Shown here: in pieces, positions 42,852-52,431 of the stretch
Position numbering within the stretch: the stretch's first letter is position 1
Layout of the letters: each line of letters begins with the position of its first letter
Assembly (NCBI RefSeq): GCF_900142375.1
Contig: NZ_FRAR01000024.1
Coordinates: 35,211 to 99,210 of the forward strand
Length of the DNA stretch: 64,000 nt
Direction: 5' to 3'
From: Desulforamulus aeronauticus DSM 10349
GTDB taxonomy: Bacteria; Bacillota; Desulfotomaculia; Desulfotomaculales; Desulfotomaculaceae
The notes under the pieces: generated by a model
Databases searched by the model: none
The model's input: the letters and a program-made list of their open reading frames with translations, nothing else
What the model was told of the DNA's origin: nothing
Program-made: the position numbers and the translations under genes

Positions 42852-44750
42852 GTGGTTAAGAGCTGTAAGGTTAAACTTTTAGTTCCGTTAGTGATTTTGG
42901 TAACACTCTCCCTAGTGATGTTGGTAACACTGAGCTATCAACAAATGAGGAACGCCATACTATCCCAAGAGCAAGTTAGCTACCATAACATTGAATCCAT
43001 TGTCAGAAATGACCTGGAAGCAGTCTTTACTTCTACAACCATGGGGCTTAACAGTGTCATTACTATGCCAGAGGTACAAAAAGCCTTTGCTGAGAGAAAC
43101 AGAGAGGAACTTTTGCGGCTTACCGCACCAGTTTTTGCAGAGGTAAAAAAACAAGGAATCGAACAGTTTCAGTTTCACCTGTCGCCAGCCTTGTCTTTCC
43201 TGCGTCTGCATCAACCTCAAAAATTTGGTGATGACTTATCTTCCTTTCGGGCTACTGTTTTAGAAAGCAACAAAGAAGGAAAATTGGTGGCAGGTCTGGA
43301 GGAAGGTAAGGGAGGATATGGTTTTCGGGTAGTGTCACCGGTTCTTTACCAGGGTCAACATGTGGGGAGTGCAGAATTTGGCATGGGATTTAATCCTGCG
43401 TTGTTAAAGCGCTGGAAGGAACAATGTGGTGGAGAATTTTTTATGTACCCCTATGCCAGTTCGGGAGTAGCCTGGCAAAAGGTAGATACAAGCAAACCAC
43501 TGGCCGGAACAACGGAAAAAGATGATCTCCCGGTGGAGGCTGCCGAAATAAAGAAAGCCATGTCCGGTAAAGGTTATTATTACATCAATCTAAGTGAGCA
43601 ATCAGCGGCGGTTATCATTATTCCAGTTTTTGACTTTAAGGGAGAACCTATTAGTTATGTAAAAGTCAACTTGGATCGATCTAAAATTTTAACTGAATTA
43701 AATAAAGTTCTCGGAGACAGTGCCCTTCACTTGATCCTAGCTTTACTAGTGATGGGGACGGTGATGTATTGGGTTATTAGTAACATACTTAAGCCAATTC
43801 ATTTGCTATCAGAGCATATGGTTGCTGTGGCCCAGGGGGATCTAACAAAGGATTTTGTTGTCCAGGGAGAGGATGAGATAGCCTCCTTGGGGCATAGTTT
43901 TAATACCATGCAACAAAATTTTAAGCAGCTAATTGGTCAAACTATCCGGGTGGCTGATCAACTTATTGATTCCAGCAAATCCCTAAGTCAATCAGCAGAT
44001 GAAACCAGTAGTTCTGCCCAGGGTGCTACCGAGAGAGTGGAGAAAATGGCTTTCTCTATGCAGGGCTTAGGTAATATGGCAGAAATTGCTGCCGGTGAAT
44101 CTCGGCAGGCCAGTTGCGCCGCTGTGGAGGGTAGTGAAGTAGTAAAACAAGCGGTGGATCGTATGGCAATCCTGCATCAGATGGTAAAAGGATTGGCCCT
44201 AGAAACCAGTGGTTTAGGAGGGAAAATCAATGATATTAACGGCTTTGTCCGGCTCATTGGCGATATTGCCGATCAGACTAATCTATTGGCCCTTAATGCA
44301 GCCATTGAGGCAGCCAGGGCTGGTGAACATGGTCGGGGATTCTCGGTGGTAGCTCAGGAAGTAAGAAATCTGGCAGATGAATCAAATCAGGCAGCTAAAG
44401 ATGTTAGGAAAATTATCGAAGAGATTATCCAGCAATCTCAGGAGCTAAGTCAACATATGGGAGAAGGGCTACAACAGGTTCAAACAGGTCATCAACTCAT
44501 TGAAGCGACTGGTGATAAATTTAACCTTATCCAAGGGTTGGTGGATGGTTTGGTGCAAAATTCGGCGGAGGTGGCTACTGCAAGTACCTTGGCTATTGCT
44601 GATAGCTCGGAAATAGCCGCGGCCATTCAGGAACAAACTGCTTCTTTCGAACAAGTGGCAGCCTCGGCAGGGTTATTGGATCAATTGGCAGAAGACTTAA
44701 AAGAACAGATTGGTAGATTCAAAAGTAACCCACCAGAAAATCCAGTTTAA
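42852..44750 (+). CDS. Methyl-accepting chemotaxis protein
   Basis: About 632 residues. Transmembrane helix 1 is at about 7-28 ([20 protein letters not shown]). An extracellular Cache-like sensor of double type follows (about 30-290). Helix 2 is near 290-312, then HAMP. The methyl-accepting signalling domain has the hairpin tip [29 protein letters not shown] near 470-500. An in-frame ATG at 42840 overlaps AAAGGA, so GTG 42852 is preferred. The ligand is unknown. Single gene, closed by the hairpin at 44763. Confidence 0.88.
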   Translation: MVKSCKVKLLVPLVILVTLSLVMLVTLSYQQMRNAILSQEQVSYHNIESIVRNDLEAVFTSTTMGLNSVITMPEVQKAFAERNREELLRLTAPVFAEVKKQGIEQFQFHLSPALSFLRLHQPQKFGDDLSSFRATVLESNKEGKLVAGLEEGKGGYGFRVVSPVLYQGQHVGSAEFGMGFNPALLKRWKEQCGGEFFMYPYASSGVAWQKVDTSKPLAGTTEKDDLPVEAAEIKKAMSGKGYYYINLSEQSAAVIIIPVFDFKGEPISYVKVNLDRSKILTELNKVLGDSALHLILALLVMGTVMYWVISNILKPIHLLSEHMVAVAQGDLTKDFVVQGEDEIASLGHSFNTMQQNFKQLIGQTIRVADQLIDSSKSLSQSADETSSSAQGATERVEKMAFSMQGLGNMAEIAAGESRQASCAAVEGSEVVKQAVDRMAILHQMVKGLALETSGLGGKINDINGFVRLIGDIADQTNLLALNAAIEAARAGEHGRGFSVVAQEVRNLADESNQAAKDVRKIIEEIIQQSQELSQHMGEGLQQVQTGHQLIEATGDKFNLIQGLVDGLVQNSAEVATASTLAIADSSEIAAAIQEQTASFEQVAASAGLLDQLAEDLKEQIGRFKSNPPENPV

Positions 44751-44762
44751 TAAGATATCCAA

Positions 44763-44912
44763 GGGAGTGGCGCAAAACTGTAGTAAGCGGCACTCTCTTT
44801 CTTGTCATAGGTCATAAGTCTTAGGCCGTAGGCGTGGTTAGTTTAAATATTTTGCAAGACTGTCTTTTGGTCTAGTAGGGGCGAGCTTTGCTCGTCCGAA
44901 TGAATTGCTTTT
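44763..44912 (+). repeat. Composite intergenic element: hairpin, TAGGC tract, REP-like hairpin (copy 1)
   Basis: It begins with a terminator-like stem (GGGAGTG-CGC with GCG-CACTCTC, then TTTCTT). A TAGGC tract (44806-44836) follows, then GCAAGACTGTCTTTTGGTC. It ends with GTAG followed by an 8-bp stem with TTT loop (GGGCGAGC TTT GCTCGTCC, 44879-44897). The whole arrangement is repeated at 59663-59800. The GTAG-hairpin matches two units inside the RAYT gene 1 kb downstream. Confidence 0.75.
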
Positions 44913-45076
44913 TTCATTTCTTAGTGAGCACACTGCCCAAGTGTTCTTCCATAGCCAGAGCAGTATACTGTCTTATTCTTTGGTGACTGGTACATAATAT
45001 AGAAAGATTATGTCTATAAGGAAATAAGAGGATTTTATTCTTTCTAGGCGAAATAAAGATTATTGAGGATGGTGCG

Positions 45077-45778
45077 ATGATACACTTAAGTAATCGATTA
45101 CGAAAACTAGCCAGCTATGTTTCAACAGGAAGTGTCATGGCTGATATCGGGACAGATCATGGATATTTACCGGTGTATCTGGTCTCACAAGGAATTTGTA
45201 CAAGAGCAGTGGCTGCTGACATCAATAAAGGGCCATTAGAATCTGCCAGAGCCCATGTTGAACAGTATCAAGTATCCGGTAAGATAGACCTTCGCCTGGG
45301 GAATGGTTTAGAAAGGGTTCAACCCGGTGAGGTAGATACCATTGTTATTGCCGGGATGGGTGGGGGAACCATTAGAGATATTTTACAGGCATCTCCGGAG
45401 ACAGCTGTACAGGCCCGCAGGCTAATCTTACAACCTATGGCGGATGAAGCGGAGCTGCGCAATTATTTGGTCAACCATGGTTGGTCCCTAGTGGATGAAG
45501 AACTGTTACTGGAAGATAATCGGTTGTATTTGATCCTCGTGGCTGAGCGGGGCAGAGAAGAGATAGCGGAACCACTGCTTTTTGAAGTTGGCCCCCGCTT
45601 GTTGGAGAAAAAACATCCTTTGTTGCCAGTGTATTTACAGCGGTTGCAACAAAAATACCAACGCATACTAGATGGTCTAGCCAAAAGCAGTCAACCAACC
45701 GTTAAGGAGAAGGCAGCTCAAATTGAGCGTAAAATAGCTAAAATCGAGAAATTAACACAAGGGATAAATCTTGAATGA
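45077..45778 (+). CDS. trmK: tRNA (adenine22-N1)-methyltransferase TrmK
   Basis: A 233-residue TrmK/YqfN protein. Rossmann SAM-binding motif ADIGTDHGYLPVYLV (about 21-35), acidic DINKGPLESA, catalytic-region VIAGMGGGTIRDIL. A C-terminal coiled coil is typical. It methylates N1 of A22 in tRNA. In Firmicutes it follows sigA and precedes yqfO; here a RAYT gene separates it from yqfO. Confidence 0.92.
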   Translation: MIHLSNRLRKLASYVSTGSVMADIGTDHGYLPVYLVSQGICTRAVAADINKGPLESARAHVEQYQVSGKIDLRLGNGLERVQPGEVDTIVIAGMGGGTIRDILQASPETAVQARRLILQPMADEAELRNYLVNHGWSLVDEELLLEDNRLYLILVAERGREEIAEPLLFEVGPRLLEKKHPLLPVYLQRLQQKYQRILDGLAKSSQPTVKEKAAQIERKIAKIEKLTQGINLE

Positions 45779-45910
45779 GTGTGTGATGACTTTTGCATGA
45801 ATACTCTAGCGATACGAAAACCAAACCGATTAATGGGTTACGATTACAGCCAAAACGGTGCATATTTTATAACAATATGCGTTAAAGATAGACGTGAATT
45901 GTTGTGGAAT

Positions 45911-45933
45911 GTAGGGGCGACCTTTGGTCGTCC
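45911..45933 (+). repeat. REP-like GTAG-hairpin inside the RAYT gene (forward)
   Basis: GTAG (45911-45914), then GGGCGACC TTT GGTCGTCC (45915-45933), an 8-bp stem with a TTT loop. Same design as 44879-44897 and 59769-59787. Confidence 0.8.
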
Positions 45934-46063
45934 GTTGTGTGATCATAAACATTTGTCGAAATATGAAGAGATATATCATTCATCTGTTATCATTGATAAA
46001 TATGTGATTATGCCAAATCATGTACATATGCTTATTGTTTTAAAAAATGATGATTTAGAGAAC

Positions 46064-46086
46064 GGACGACCAAAGGTCGCCCCTAC
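46064..46086 (-). repeat. REP-like GTAG-hairpin inside the RAYT gene (reverse)
   Basis: On the minus strand this reads GTAG, G, then the 8-bp stem-TTT-stem. It is the reverse complement of the unit at 45911-45933, which makes an inverted pair about 130 bases apart. Confidence 0.8.
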
Positions 46087-46321
46087 AATATCTCGGATAA
46101 TTCAGCAATTCAAGGGGTCTATATCTAAACAAATTGGTTCTTCCATATGGCAAAAATTATTTCACGACCATATCATTCGCAACGAGCAAGATTATCTTGA
46201 GATTTGGCAATATATCGACACAAATCCTATTAAGTGGGAAGAGGATTGTTTTTATCCAAAAGGCACGACAAACACATAGATGTGACTTTATGGTTTGTTG
46301 TGAAAGAAAGGGGAGGTTAGA

Positions 46322-47440
46322 TTGACGGTAATCGCCCAAGAAATTACGAACCTAGTAGAAGAAATGGCACCCCGTTGGCTGGCCGAGGAATGGGATAACA
46401 GTGGTTGGCAAATTGGCAACCCACGGGCAGAAGTTAGTAAAGTTCTGTTGGCTTTGGATGTAGATGCCGTGGTTGTACGGGAGGCCCAAGAAAAAAACGC
46501 CAATCTAATTATCTGCCATCACCCTATGTTGATGAAGGGCATTAAAAACATTCGGTTGGATGAACCTAGGGGGGCATTGATTGCCGAATTAATTCAGCAT
46601 AATATCGGAGTCTATGCTGCTCATACCAACTTAGACAGTGCAATTGATGGAGTGAACACTATTTTAGCCCGCCGGTTGGGATTGGAAAAGTTAGAAATCA
46701 TGCATCCCTCAAAGGGGGAAAGATATCTAAAACTGGCAGTTTTTGTTCCCGTGGAACAAGCTGAAGCAGTTCGTCAGGCTATCTGTCAAGCAGGAGCAGG
46801 CTGGATTGGCAAGTATAGTGATTGTACTTTCCAAACGACAGGCAGTGGAAGCTTTCGCCCATTGGAGGGCACCAACCCTTTTAAGGGACGGCAAGGTCAA
46901 GTGGAACGGGTGGACGAAATCAAACTGGAGACCATTGTGCCTGGCCACAAACTGAAAACTGTACTAAACGCTATGCTGGAGGCCCATCCCTATGAGGAAG
47001 TGGCTTACGACCTGTATCCATTGGAGAACCACAAAAACTCCCAGGGATTGGGTAGAATTGGTGAATTAAAAGAAACCATGAGTTTTGCCGATCTCATTAT
47101 TTATGTCAAAGAAGCCCTTGGCTTGGCTACCGTGAAGGTAGGCGGCGGTATGTGGCGGGATGTCCGTCGGGTGGCTGTTTGTGGTGGCTCGGGATCCGAA
47201 CTTTGGTCGGTTGCTGCCGCGAAAGGAGCAGAGGTGCTCATTACCGGCGATATTAAATATCATACTGCTCAGGACATGCTGACAGCGGGGATTAGCTTTA
47301 TTGATGCAGGACATTTTGCAACCGAACATCTTATTTTGCCCCAATTACAAAATCAGTTAGAACAAGCCTCTCAGGCCAGAGATTTGGCTGTTGAGTTCAT
47401 GCTTACTAAACGTCAATCTGATCCGTTTATGTATATTTAG
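46322..47440 (+). CDS. yqfO: Nif3-like dinuclear metal protein YqfO
   Basis: A 372-residue Nif3/YbgI-family protein. Metal ligands are visible in NLIICHHPML and AAHTNLDSA, and in the C-terminal GHFATEH. A PII/CutA-like domain (about 130-235) is inserted between the halves, as in the Bacillus/Staphylococcus type. Proposed role is a GTP cyclohydrolase I type 2-like or regulatory hydrolase; the function is uncertain. TTG 46322 has GGGGAGG nearby. Confidence 0.9.
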   Translation: MTVIAQEITNLVEEMAPRWLAEEWDNSGWQIGNPRAEVSKVLLALDVDAVVVREAQEKNANLIICHHPMLMKGIKNIRLDEPRGALIAELIQHNIGVYAAHTNLDSAIDGVNTILARRLGLEKLEIMHPSKGERYLKLAVFVPVEQAEAVRQAICQAGAGWIGKYSDCTFQTTGSGSFRPLEGTNPFKGRQGQVERVDEIKLETIVPGHKLKTVLNAMLEAHPYEEVAYDLYPLENHKNSQGLGRIGELKETMSFADLIIYVKEALGLATVKVGGGMWRDVRRVAVCGGSGSELWSVAAAKGAEVLITGDIKYHTAQDMLTAGISFIDAGHFATEHLILPQLQNQLEQASQARDLAVEFMLTKRQSDPFMYI

Positions 47441-47470
47441 GAAAGGAGAAAGGTCTCTCCTTTCTTTTTA
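47441..47470 (+). terminator. Terminator after yqfO
   Basis: GAAAGGAGA pairs with TCTCCTTTC around AAGGTC, followed by TTTTTATTTTT. Confidence 0.8.
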
Positions 47471-47519
47471 TTTTTCTTTTTTTACGTAACTTATTCTATT
47501 TTCAAAGAGGAGTGGTTGT

Positions 47520-48230
47520 ATGGCAAAGGTTCGTAAACTGTGGGAGTTACAACTGTTAGAGGAGCAGCAAGAAAAACAAAAGTTGCAGATAGTGGATCCA
47601 TCCTTGGTGAAGCAGCTAAAATCATTGAAACAGGAGATTGAAGTATTACAGAGCCAGCTTAAAGACTTAAAAAGCCAGTATCAAAGGGCCAAAGAAGAGG
47701 TCAACAGCTTAGAACGAGCAGGGGTAGAATGTAAAGAAAAACAAGGTCAACTGAATGAAAAAATTTATGATGGTTCCTTGCAAAGCAAAGAGATTAAAAA
47801 TTATCAGCAAAGATTGGCAAAATTAAATGAAGAGTTTACCAGTTCTGAGGACAAGCAACTGGAGGTGATGCAGCAGCGGGAAGACATCAAAGGGATATGG
47901 GAAGAGAAGAAACAGCAACTTACCACTATCACCGCCCAATACAAAACCTTACACGAGAACTATTTACAGCAAAAAGAAGAAATAAAAACACGGGCTACAG
48001 ATTTAGCCCGTGAAATTACAGAGTTAATTCAGGAAATCGGGACAGAGGAATTAGAACTTTTTCGGCAGTTACAGAAAAAACATCGCCGCCCCGTGGGTCG
48101 GGTTACTAAGGACACTTGCTCCGGCTGCCACCTGGGAATCTCCTTTGATAAGATAAAACAACTGAAAACCCCGGATGGAGTTGTGCATTGCAACCATTGC
48201 GGCCGCCTCCTACTTTGGGACCCGGTCTAG
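47520..48230 (+). CDS. C4-type zinc-ribbon coiled-coil protein
   Basis: 236 residues: a long coiled coil (about 5-185), then the zinc ribbon CSGCHLGIS...VVHCNHCGRLL. This is the zf-RING_7/DUF164 family, usually next to yqfO/Nif3, as here. Proposed to bind nucleic acid or act as a chaperone; the role is unknown. GAGGAG precedes ATG 47520. Confidence 0.87.
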   Translation: MAKVRKLWELQLLEEQQEKQKLQIVDPSLVKQLKSLKQEIEVLQSQLKDLKSQYQRAKEEVNSLERAGVECKEKQGQLNEKIYDGSLQSKEIKNYQQRLAKLNEEFTSSEDKQLEVMQQREDIKGIWEEKKQQLTTITAQYKTLHENYLQQKEEIKTRATDLAREITELIQEIGTEELELFRQLQKKHRRPVGRVTKDTCSGCHLGISFDKIKQLKTPDGVVHCNHCGRLLLWDPV

Positions 48231-48269
48231 CTCTCTCGTGGAGAAGTTATAGTTATTTCATAAGTTATT

Positions 48270-50056
48270 TTACACTAGCTTCGCAGCTGCCTGTAAATTC
48301 TCCTTAAAGGAGTTTAGGCAGGCCTCCACCGGCTGCGGAGTTTCCATATCCACACCGGCTTTCTTCAAGAGGTTAATGGGATAATCCTTACCACCGCTGG
48401 ACAGAAATTCTAAGTATTTAGCAAGCTCCGTCTGACCACCTTGGAGGATACCGTTGGCCAGGGCCACCGCTGCACTCATGCCGGTGGCATATTTGTAGAC
48501 ATAAAAGGCGTTATAAAATGTGGAATACGGGTCCATTCCAGGGAGATTTGATCATCCATTTGTACTCCCTGATAATAGAATTTGTTCAAGTCATAGTAAA
48601 TCTCACTGAGGGCGTCCGGTGTTAGGCTGATGCCTTGCTCCACCTTTTCGTGGGTGATTTTTTCAAATTCCGCAAACATGGTTTGCCGGAAGACTGTGGT
48701 GCGTACCTGCTCCAGATTGTAATTTAAAAGGTATAATTTTTCCTTTTCATCGGTGGTTTTATCCAACAAAGCATGCATTAGCAGACTTTCATTTAGGGTA
48801 GATGCTACCTCAGCTACAAAGATGGTATAGCTGGCATTGCGATAGGGTTGGTTTTTGTGTGAGTAGAAAGTGTGCATGGCGTGACCGGCCTCATGGGCTA
48901 AGGTAAACACATCATTTAGGGTGCCATGGTAGTTTAACAAAATATAAGGGTGGTAACCGTAGGCACCGGTGGAATAAGCTCCCGAGGTTTTCCCTTTGCT
49001 TTCATAGATGTCCACCCAACCGTTTGCCAACCCCTGCTGCAAGTCGCTAACATATTGGTTGCCCAATTTTTGCAGGCCCTGCAGAACCAATGTAACAGCT
49101 TCCTGATAAGGATAGGTTTTCTTTAATTCCGTTACCAGCGGCACATACAAATCATACATCCTAAGCTCCGGCAGATCCATCACTTGCTTGCGAAAATTGA
49201 CATACTCATGCAGTAGGCCAATGTTGTTATGGACGGTGGTAATCAAATTATTGTATACCGCTACATCAACGTTGTCCGAGTGGGTGCTGGCTGCTAAAGC
49301 GCCACTAAATTTTCTCAGGCGGGCATAAAGGCAATCCTTTTTTACTGAGTTGATGTAGGTTTGGGCAATGGTATTCTTAAAGTCTTTGTAAACACGATAC
49401 AACTCATTATAGGCAGTCTTTCTGACTTCCCGGCTATTGCTTTGGATCAAACTTTGGTAGCGGCCGTGAGTCAGTTCAATCGGCGGGCCCTCTTCACTCG
49501 GTACCTCACCGAACTTTAAATCTGCATTGTTGAGGGTTTGAAAAATGCTCTTGGGTGCACCAGCCAGCTCGCCAAAGGAGGACAGGAGTTTCTCTTCAAT
49601 ATCGGACAGGGTATGTTCTTTATTACGGCTTATTTCCTGAATGAAATGCCGATAATCTTTAAACTTCGCATCGTCAGCAAAGCCTTGCAAGGTGGCCAAG
49701 TCCAGCTTCATTAATTCTGGAATAAAGAAACTGGTTCCTTCGCTATAAAGGATATAAAGACTCCTCACCTGATCAAAGAGGGCCAGAGATTTTGTGTTGG
49801 TGTTGTCTTCATCCAGCTTCATATGAGAATAGCTGTAACTTTTCTCGACAATTTGATCCATCCGGTCTTGCAGCAATAAAGCCTCTAAAAGGGTATCCTG
49901 ATTCGTTAGTTTTCCCTGGTAGCCTGTGAATTTTTCTAACAGTTCCTTGACGAGGGCCAGATCCTTCAGCACTTCCTCGGAGCTTTGGTACATGGAATTA
50001 AGATTCCACTTAGACTGTTCTTCTATCTCATCCCGATTTTTAATATTACTGTTCAA
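48270..50056 (-). pseudogene. pepF: Oligoendopeptidase F, disrupted by a single-base frameshift
   Basis: An M3-family zinc oligopeptidase. The N-terminal 505 or so residues run in one frame from TTG 50056 (AGGAGG at 50064-50069) and include HEAGH (H388-H392). After SLEWTRIPHF the frame shifts, and the expected YNAFYVYKYATGMSAA continues in another frame to a stop at 48270. One extra T in the minus-strand T4 run (48515-48518) would restore a 595-residue enzyme. It is either a decaying gene or a sequencing error in a homopolymer. The shifted protein would end after 526 residues. Confidence 0.8.
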
Positions 50057-50127
50057 AACAAAACCTCCTATCTTTTAATTTGTAATATAGTATGTCAATT
50101 TCGGAAATTATCACCATAAAGTAACCA

Positions 50128-50592
50128 TCATCGAATATCCATGGGAAGGTTTGGCTGTTTTGCGGCTTCCACTGCCAAACGGTCGCAACGTTCGTTTTCT
50201 GGGTTACCCGCATGACCTTTTACCCAAATGAACTTTACTCGGTGGTGATCAAGTAACTGTAGAATTCTTTCCCAGAGATCAGAGTTTAGGGCAGGTTCTT
50301 TTTTGTTGCGCATCCAACCATTGGCCCGCCATTTTTTAGCCCAGCCCTTTTCTACGGCATTGACTAAATACTGAGAGTCTGTGTAGAGAGTAACGTTACA
50401 GCTTTCCTTTAGATGTTCAAGCCCTGCAATGGCACCCAACAATTCCATACGGTTGTTGGTAGTGTTTTGAAAACCCGCAGAAAGCTCCTTCCGCTGGTCT
50501 TTGTAAATCATTACCACACCATAGCCACCAGGTCCCGGATTTCCGGAACAGGCTCCGTCCGTATAGATGGTTACTTCTTTTAACGTATCCAT
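50128..50592 (-). CDS. rnhA: Ribonuclease HI
   Basis: A 154-residue RNase HI that degrades RNA in RNA-DNA hybrids. The catalytic DEDD set is visible: D in [16 protein letters not shown] in RMELLGAI, D in LYTDSQYL and D in RCDRLA, plus the [11 protein letters not shown] handle. ATG 50592. It lies 71 bases downstream of the pepF start on the same strand, so transcription may be shared. Confidence 0.95.
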   Translation of the reverse strand: MDTLKEVTIYTDGACSGNPGPGGYGVVMIYKDQRKELSAGFQNTTNNRMELLGAIAGLEHLKESCNVTLYTDSQYLVNAVEKGWAKKWRANGWMRNKKEPALNSDLWERILQLLDHHRVKFIWVKGHAGNPENERCDRLAVEAAKQPNLPMDIR

Positions 50593-50714
50593 TTTAGCTC
50601 CCCATTTCCTTTATTTTTTATGGCATGGTACTATTTTCCATTAATGTGAAATTAATTATACCATGTCTTTGGCAATCGTTAAAAGCCATGGTATGATAAA
50701 CGGGAGGTGATGAT

Positions 50715-51305
50715 ATGAAAAAATTAACTTCAATTATATTGGTTCTTTGTCTGGTTTTTCTGGTAACCAGTCCAGCCTTGGCTAAAAAGGCTGGTGGTGG
50801 CTTTAAATCCGGTGGTTTTTCCAAACCCAAAACGACCACGACGAATCCTACAACGGCACCGTCTAATTCTGGTAAAACCACAGATAAAGCCGATCCCAAA
50901 GGCACAACCACTTCTGAAACAGGGGATAAAATTCCTTATACCAATTTGCCTGCCAGCAAAGTAGCACAGAGCAGCTCAACGGGTGCTGGAACAAACTTTG
51001 CCCGTTCTAATCTGGCTGGTTTCAGACCATCCTTTTCACCCTTCTCAGGTAATTTTTGGATGTGGATGTTTCTTATGAACAGTTTTGGCCATAGCCAGCC
51101 TGCTGCGGCACAAAGCGGAGAAACTCAAAGCAGTCAGAATGATGCCCAAGTGGCACAGGATGGTATCTATACACCTGGCGTGGGTGATTATTGGTCGGCA
51201 GATCCTGTTGCCAATACAGTCTCTACCTTGATTTTAGTTTTAGTTGTTGTCCTGCCAATTATGTTCCTGCTTAGATGGAGAAAGAAGAGGGCAGCCTATC
51301 ATTAG
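50715..51305 (+). CDS. Exported low-complexity protein with C-terminal membrane anchor
   Basis: 196 residues. Signal peptide KKLTSIILVLCLVFLVTSPALA, then a Gly/Lys/Thr/Ser-rich region (KAGGGFKSGGFSKPKTTTT). A short aromatic segment (FWMWMFLMNSFGHS) is near 115-130. The C-terminal helix (about 170-189) ends in RWRKKRAAYH. No known domain. The layout resembles envelope proteins with TPM-like tails but lacks the TPM fold. GGGAGGTGATG precedes ATG. Confidence 0.65.
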   Translation: MKKLTSIILVLCLVFLVTSPALAKKAGGGFKSGGFSKPKTTTTNPTTAPSNSGKTTDKADPKGTTTSETGDKIPYTNLPASKVAQSSSTGAGTNFARSNLAGFRPSFSPFSGNFWMWMFLMNSFGHSQPAAAQSGETQSSQNDAQVAQDGIYTPGVGDYWSADPVANTVSTLILVLVVVLPIMFLLRWRKKRAAYH

Positions 51306-51420
51306 AATTGACCTATCCAAAAATATAATTGTAAGCTATTTTTCATTTATCCGACACATACTAAACTGAAAAATATGGTAATATGTCCATAAATGGAATT
51401 AGCTTTGAGGAGGGACTCTA

Positions 51421-52161
51421 ATGATCAAGTGGCGTTGCACCGTTTGCGGTTACATCCATGAAGGAGCAGAACCACCGGAAATTTGCCCGCTATGCGGGGT
51501 GGATAAAACACATTTTGAAAAGGTGGAAGAAGTACAAGAAGCAGGGAATACAGAATGCCAGGAAGCCATTAAGAAGGCACTCCGTCACATTAGCTATGGC
51601 TTATATATTGTTTCCTCCCGCAAGGGCGATAAAATTAATGGTCAGTGTGCCAATAGTGTATTTCAAATAACCTCAGACCCAGTGAAAATTGCCGTCGGTA
51701 TTAACAAAAATAACCTGACCCATGAGTATATCAAAGACAGTCAGGTATTTTCTGTAAGCATATTGGATACCAGTGGTTTGGAGTTGGTAAAACACTTCGG
51801 CTTCCGCTCTGGCAAAGATGTGGATAAGTTTTCTGATGTTACGTACCAAATAGGAAGCACCGGAGCACCTCTTTTGCAAGATTGCCTTGCTGCCTTGGAG
51901 TGTCGAGTGGTGGGCAGCATGGATATGGGAACCCATACCCTGTTCATCGGGGAAGCTGCTTGTGCCCAGGCAAAGGGTGCCGGTGAACCTATGACCTACT
52001 CACTGTACCATCAGATTAAAAATAAACCGGCAGCAACTCCGGTTCCCGAGGGGGATATCCGGTGGCGCTGCAAGGTATGTGGTTATATCCATGAAGGCCA
52101 ACAACCGCCTGATGTTTGTCCAGTCTGTGGTGTAGGGCCTGATGAGTTTGAAAAATTGTAA
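51421..52161 (+). CDS. Flavin reductase-like protein with rubredoxin domains at both ends
   Basis: 246 residues. Residues 1-37: rubredoxin-like CTVCGYIHEGAEPPEICPLCG. Residues about 50-205: flavin reductase domain of the FMN-binding split-barrel type (ISYGLYIVSSRKGDKINGQ...). Residues about 212-246: a second rubredoxin CKVCGYIHEGQQPPDVCPVCG. High-molecular-weight rubredoxins of acetogens have the flavin-plus-rubredoxin design and donate electrons to the flavodiiron NO/O2 reductase. Two terminal rubredoxins are unusual. GAGGAGGG precedes ATG. Confidence 0.85.
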   Translation: MIKWRCTVCGYIHEGAEPPEICPLCGVDKTHFEKVEEVQEAGNTECQEAIKKALRHISYGLYIVSSRKGDKINGQCANSVFQITSDPVKIAVGINKNNLTHEYIKDSQVFSVSILDTSGLELVKHFGFRSGKDVDKFSDVTYQIGSTGAPLLQDCLAALECRVVGSMDMGTHTLFIGEAACAQAKGAGEPMTYSLYHQIKNKPAATPVPEGDIRWRCKVCGYIHEGQQPPDVCPVCGVGPDEFEKL

Positions 52162-52227
52162 CTGTGCCTACATTGTACCCACATACCTTGGTTAAACTAA
52201 GGTAATGGGTGCGGGAGGTGACAGAGC

Positions 52228-52359
52228 ATGAATCTGCGTCGAAAATATTCTGGGAGGGCATTGTATCTCACCAACCAGCGTCACCTTAATGGGATGATGC
52301 ATCAACATGGGGCCTTCAGTGGTTTAACTCCCTACTACCATCCGAGGAATTTTAAATAA
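52228..52359 (+). CDS. 43-residue basic small protein
   Basis: A short frame with an excellent ribosome binding site (GGGAGGTG 7 bases before ATG). It encodes a basic, aromatic and His-rich peptide (NLRRKYSGRALYLTNQRHLN, ending YYHPRNFK). It follows the rubredoxin gene by 66 bases. I know no family for it. Confidence 0.5.
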   Translation: MNLRRKYSGRALYLTNQRHLNGMMHQHGAFSGLTPYYHPRNFK

Positions 52360-52431
52360 GCTAGCAAATACCCTACAAAAATCTCCCCGTGGTACATTTG
52401 TTATGATATGATAATATCGGGGGGGATTTTG

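Larger units (their letters stand above)
45797..46279 (+). mobile_element. REP-associated tyrosine transposase (RAYT, Y1/HUH family)
   Basis: A 160-residue Y1 transposase. It has YFITICVKDRRELLW, the HUH motif in MPNHVHMLIVL (DNA 46009-46041) and HDHIIRNEQDYLEIWQYI with the nucleophilic tyrosine region. ATG 45797 is preferred over GTG 45779. The coding sequence contains two inverted GTAG-hairpin units, at 45911-45933 (coding VGATFGRP) and 46064-46086 (coding NGRPKVAPT), on either side of the HUH motif. It is inserted between trmK and yqfO. Confidence 0.88.
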
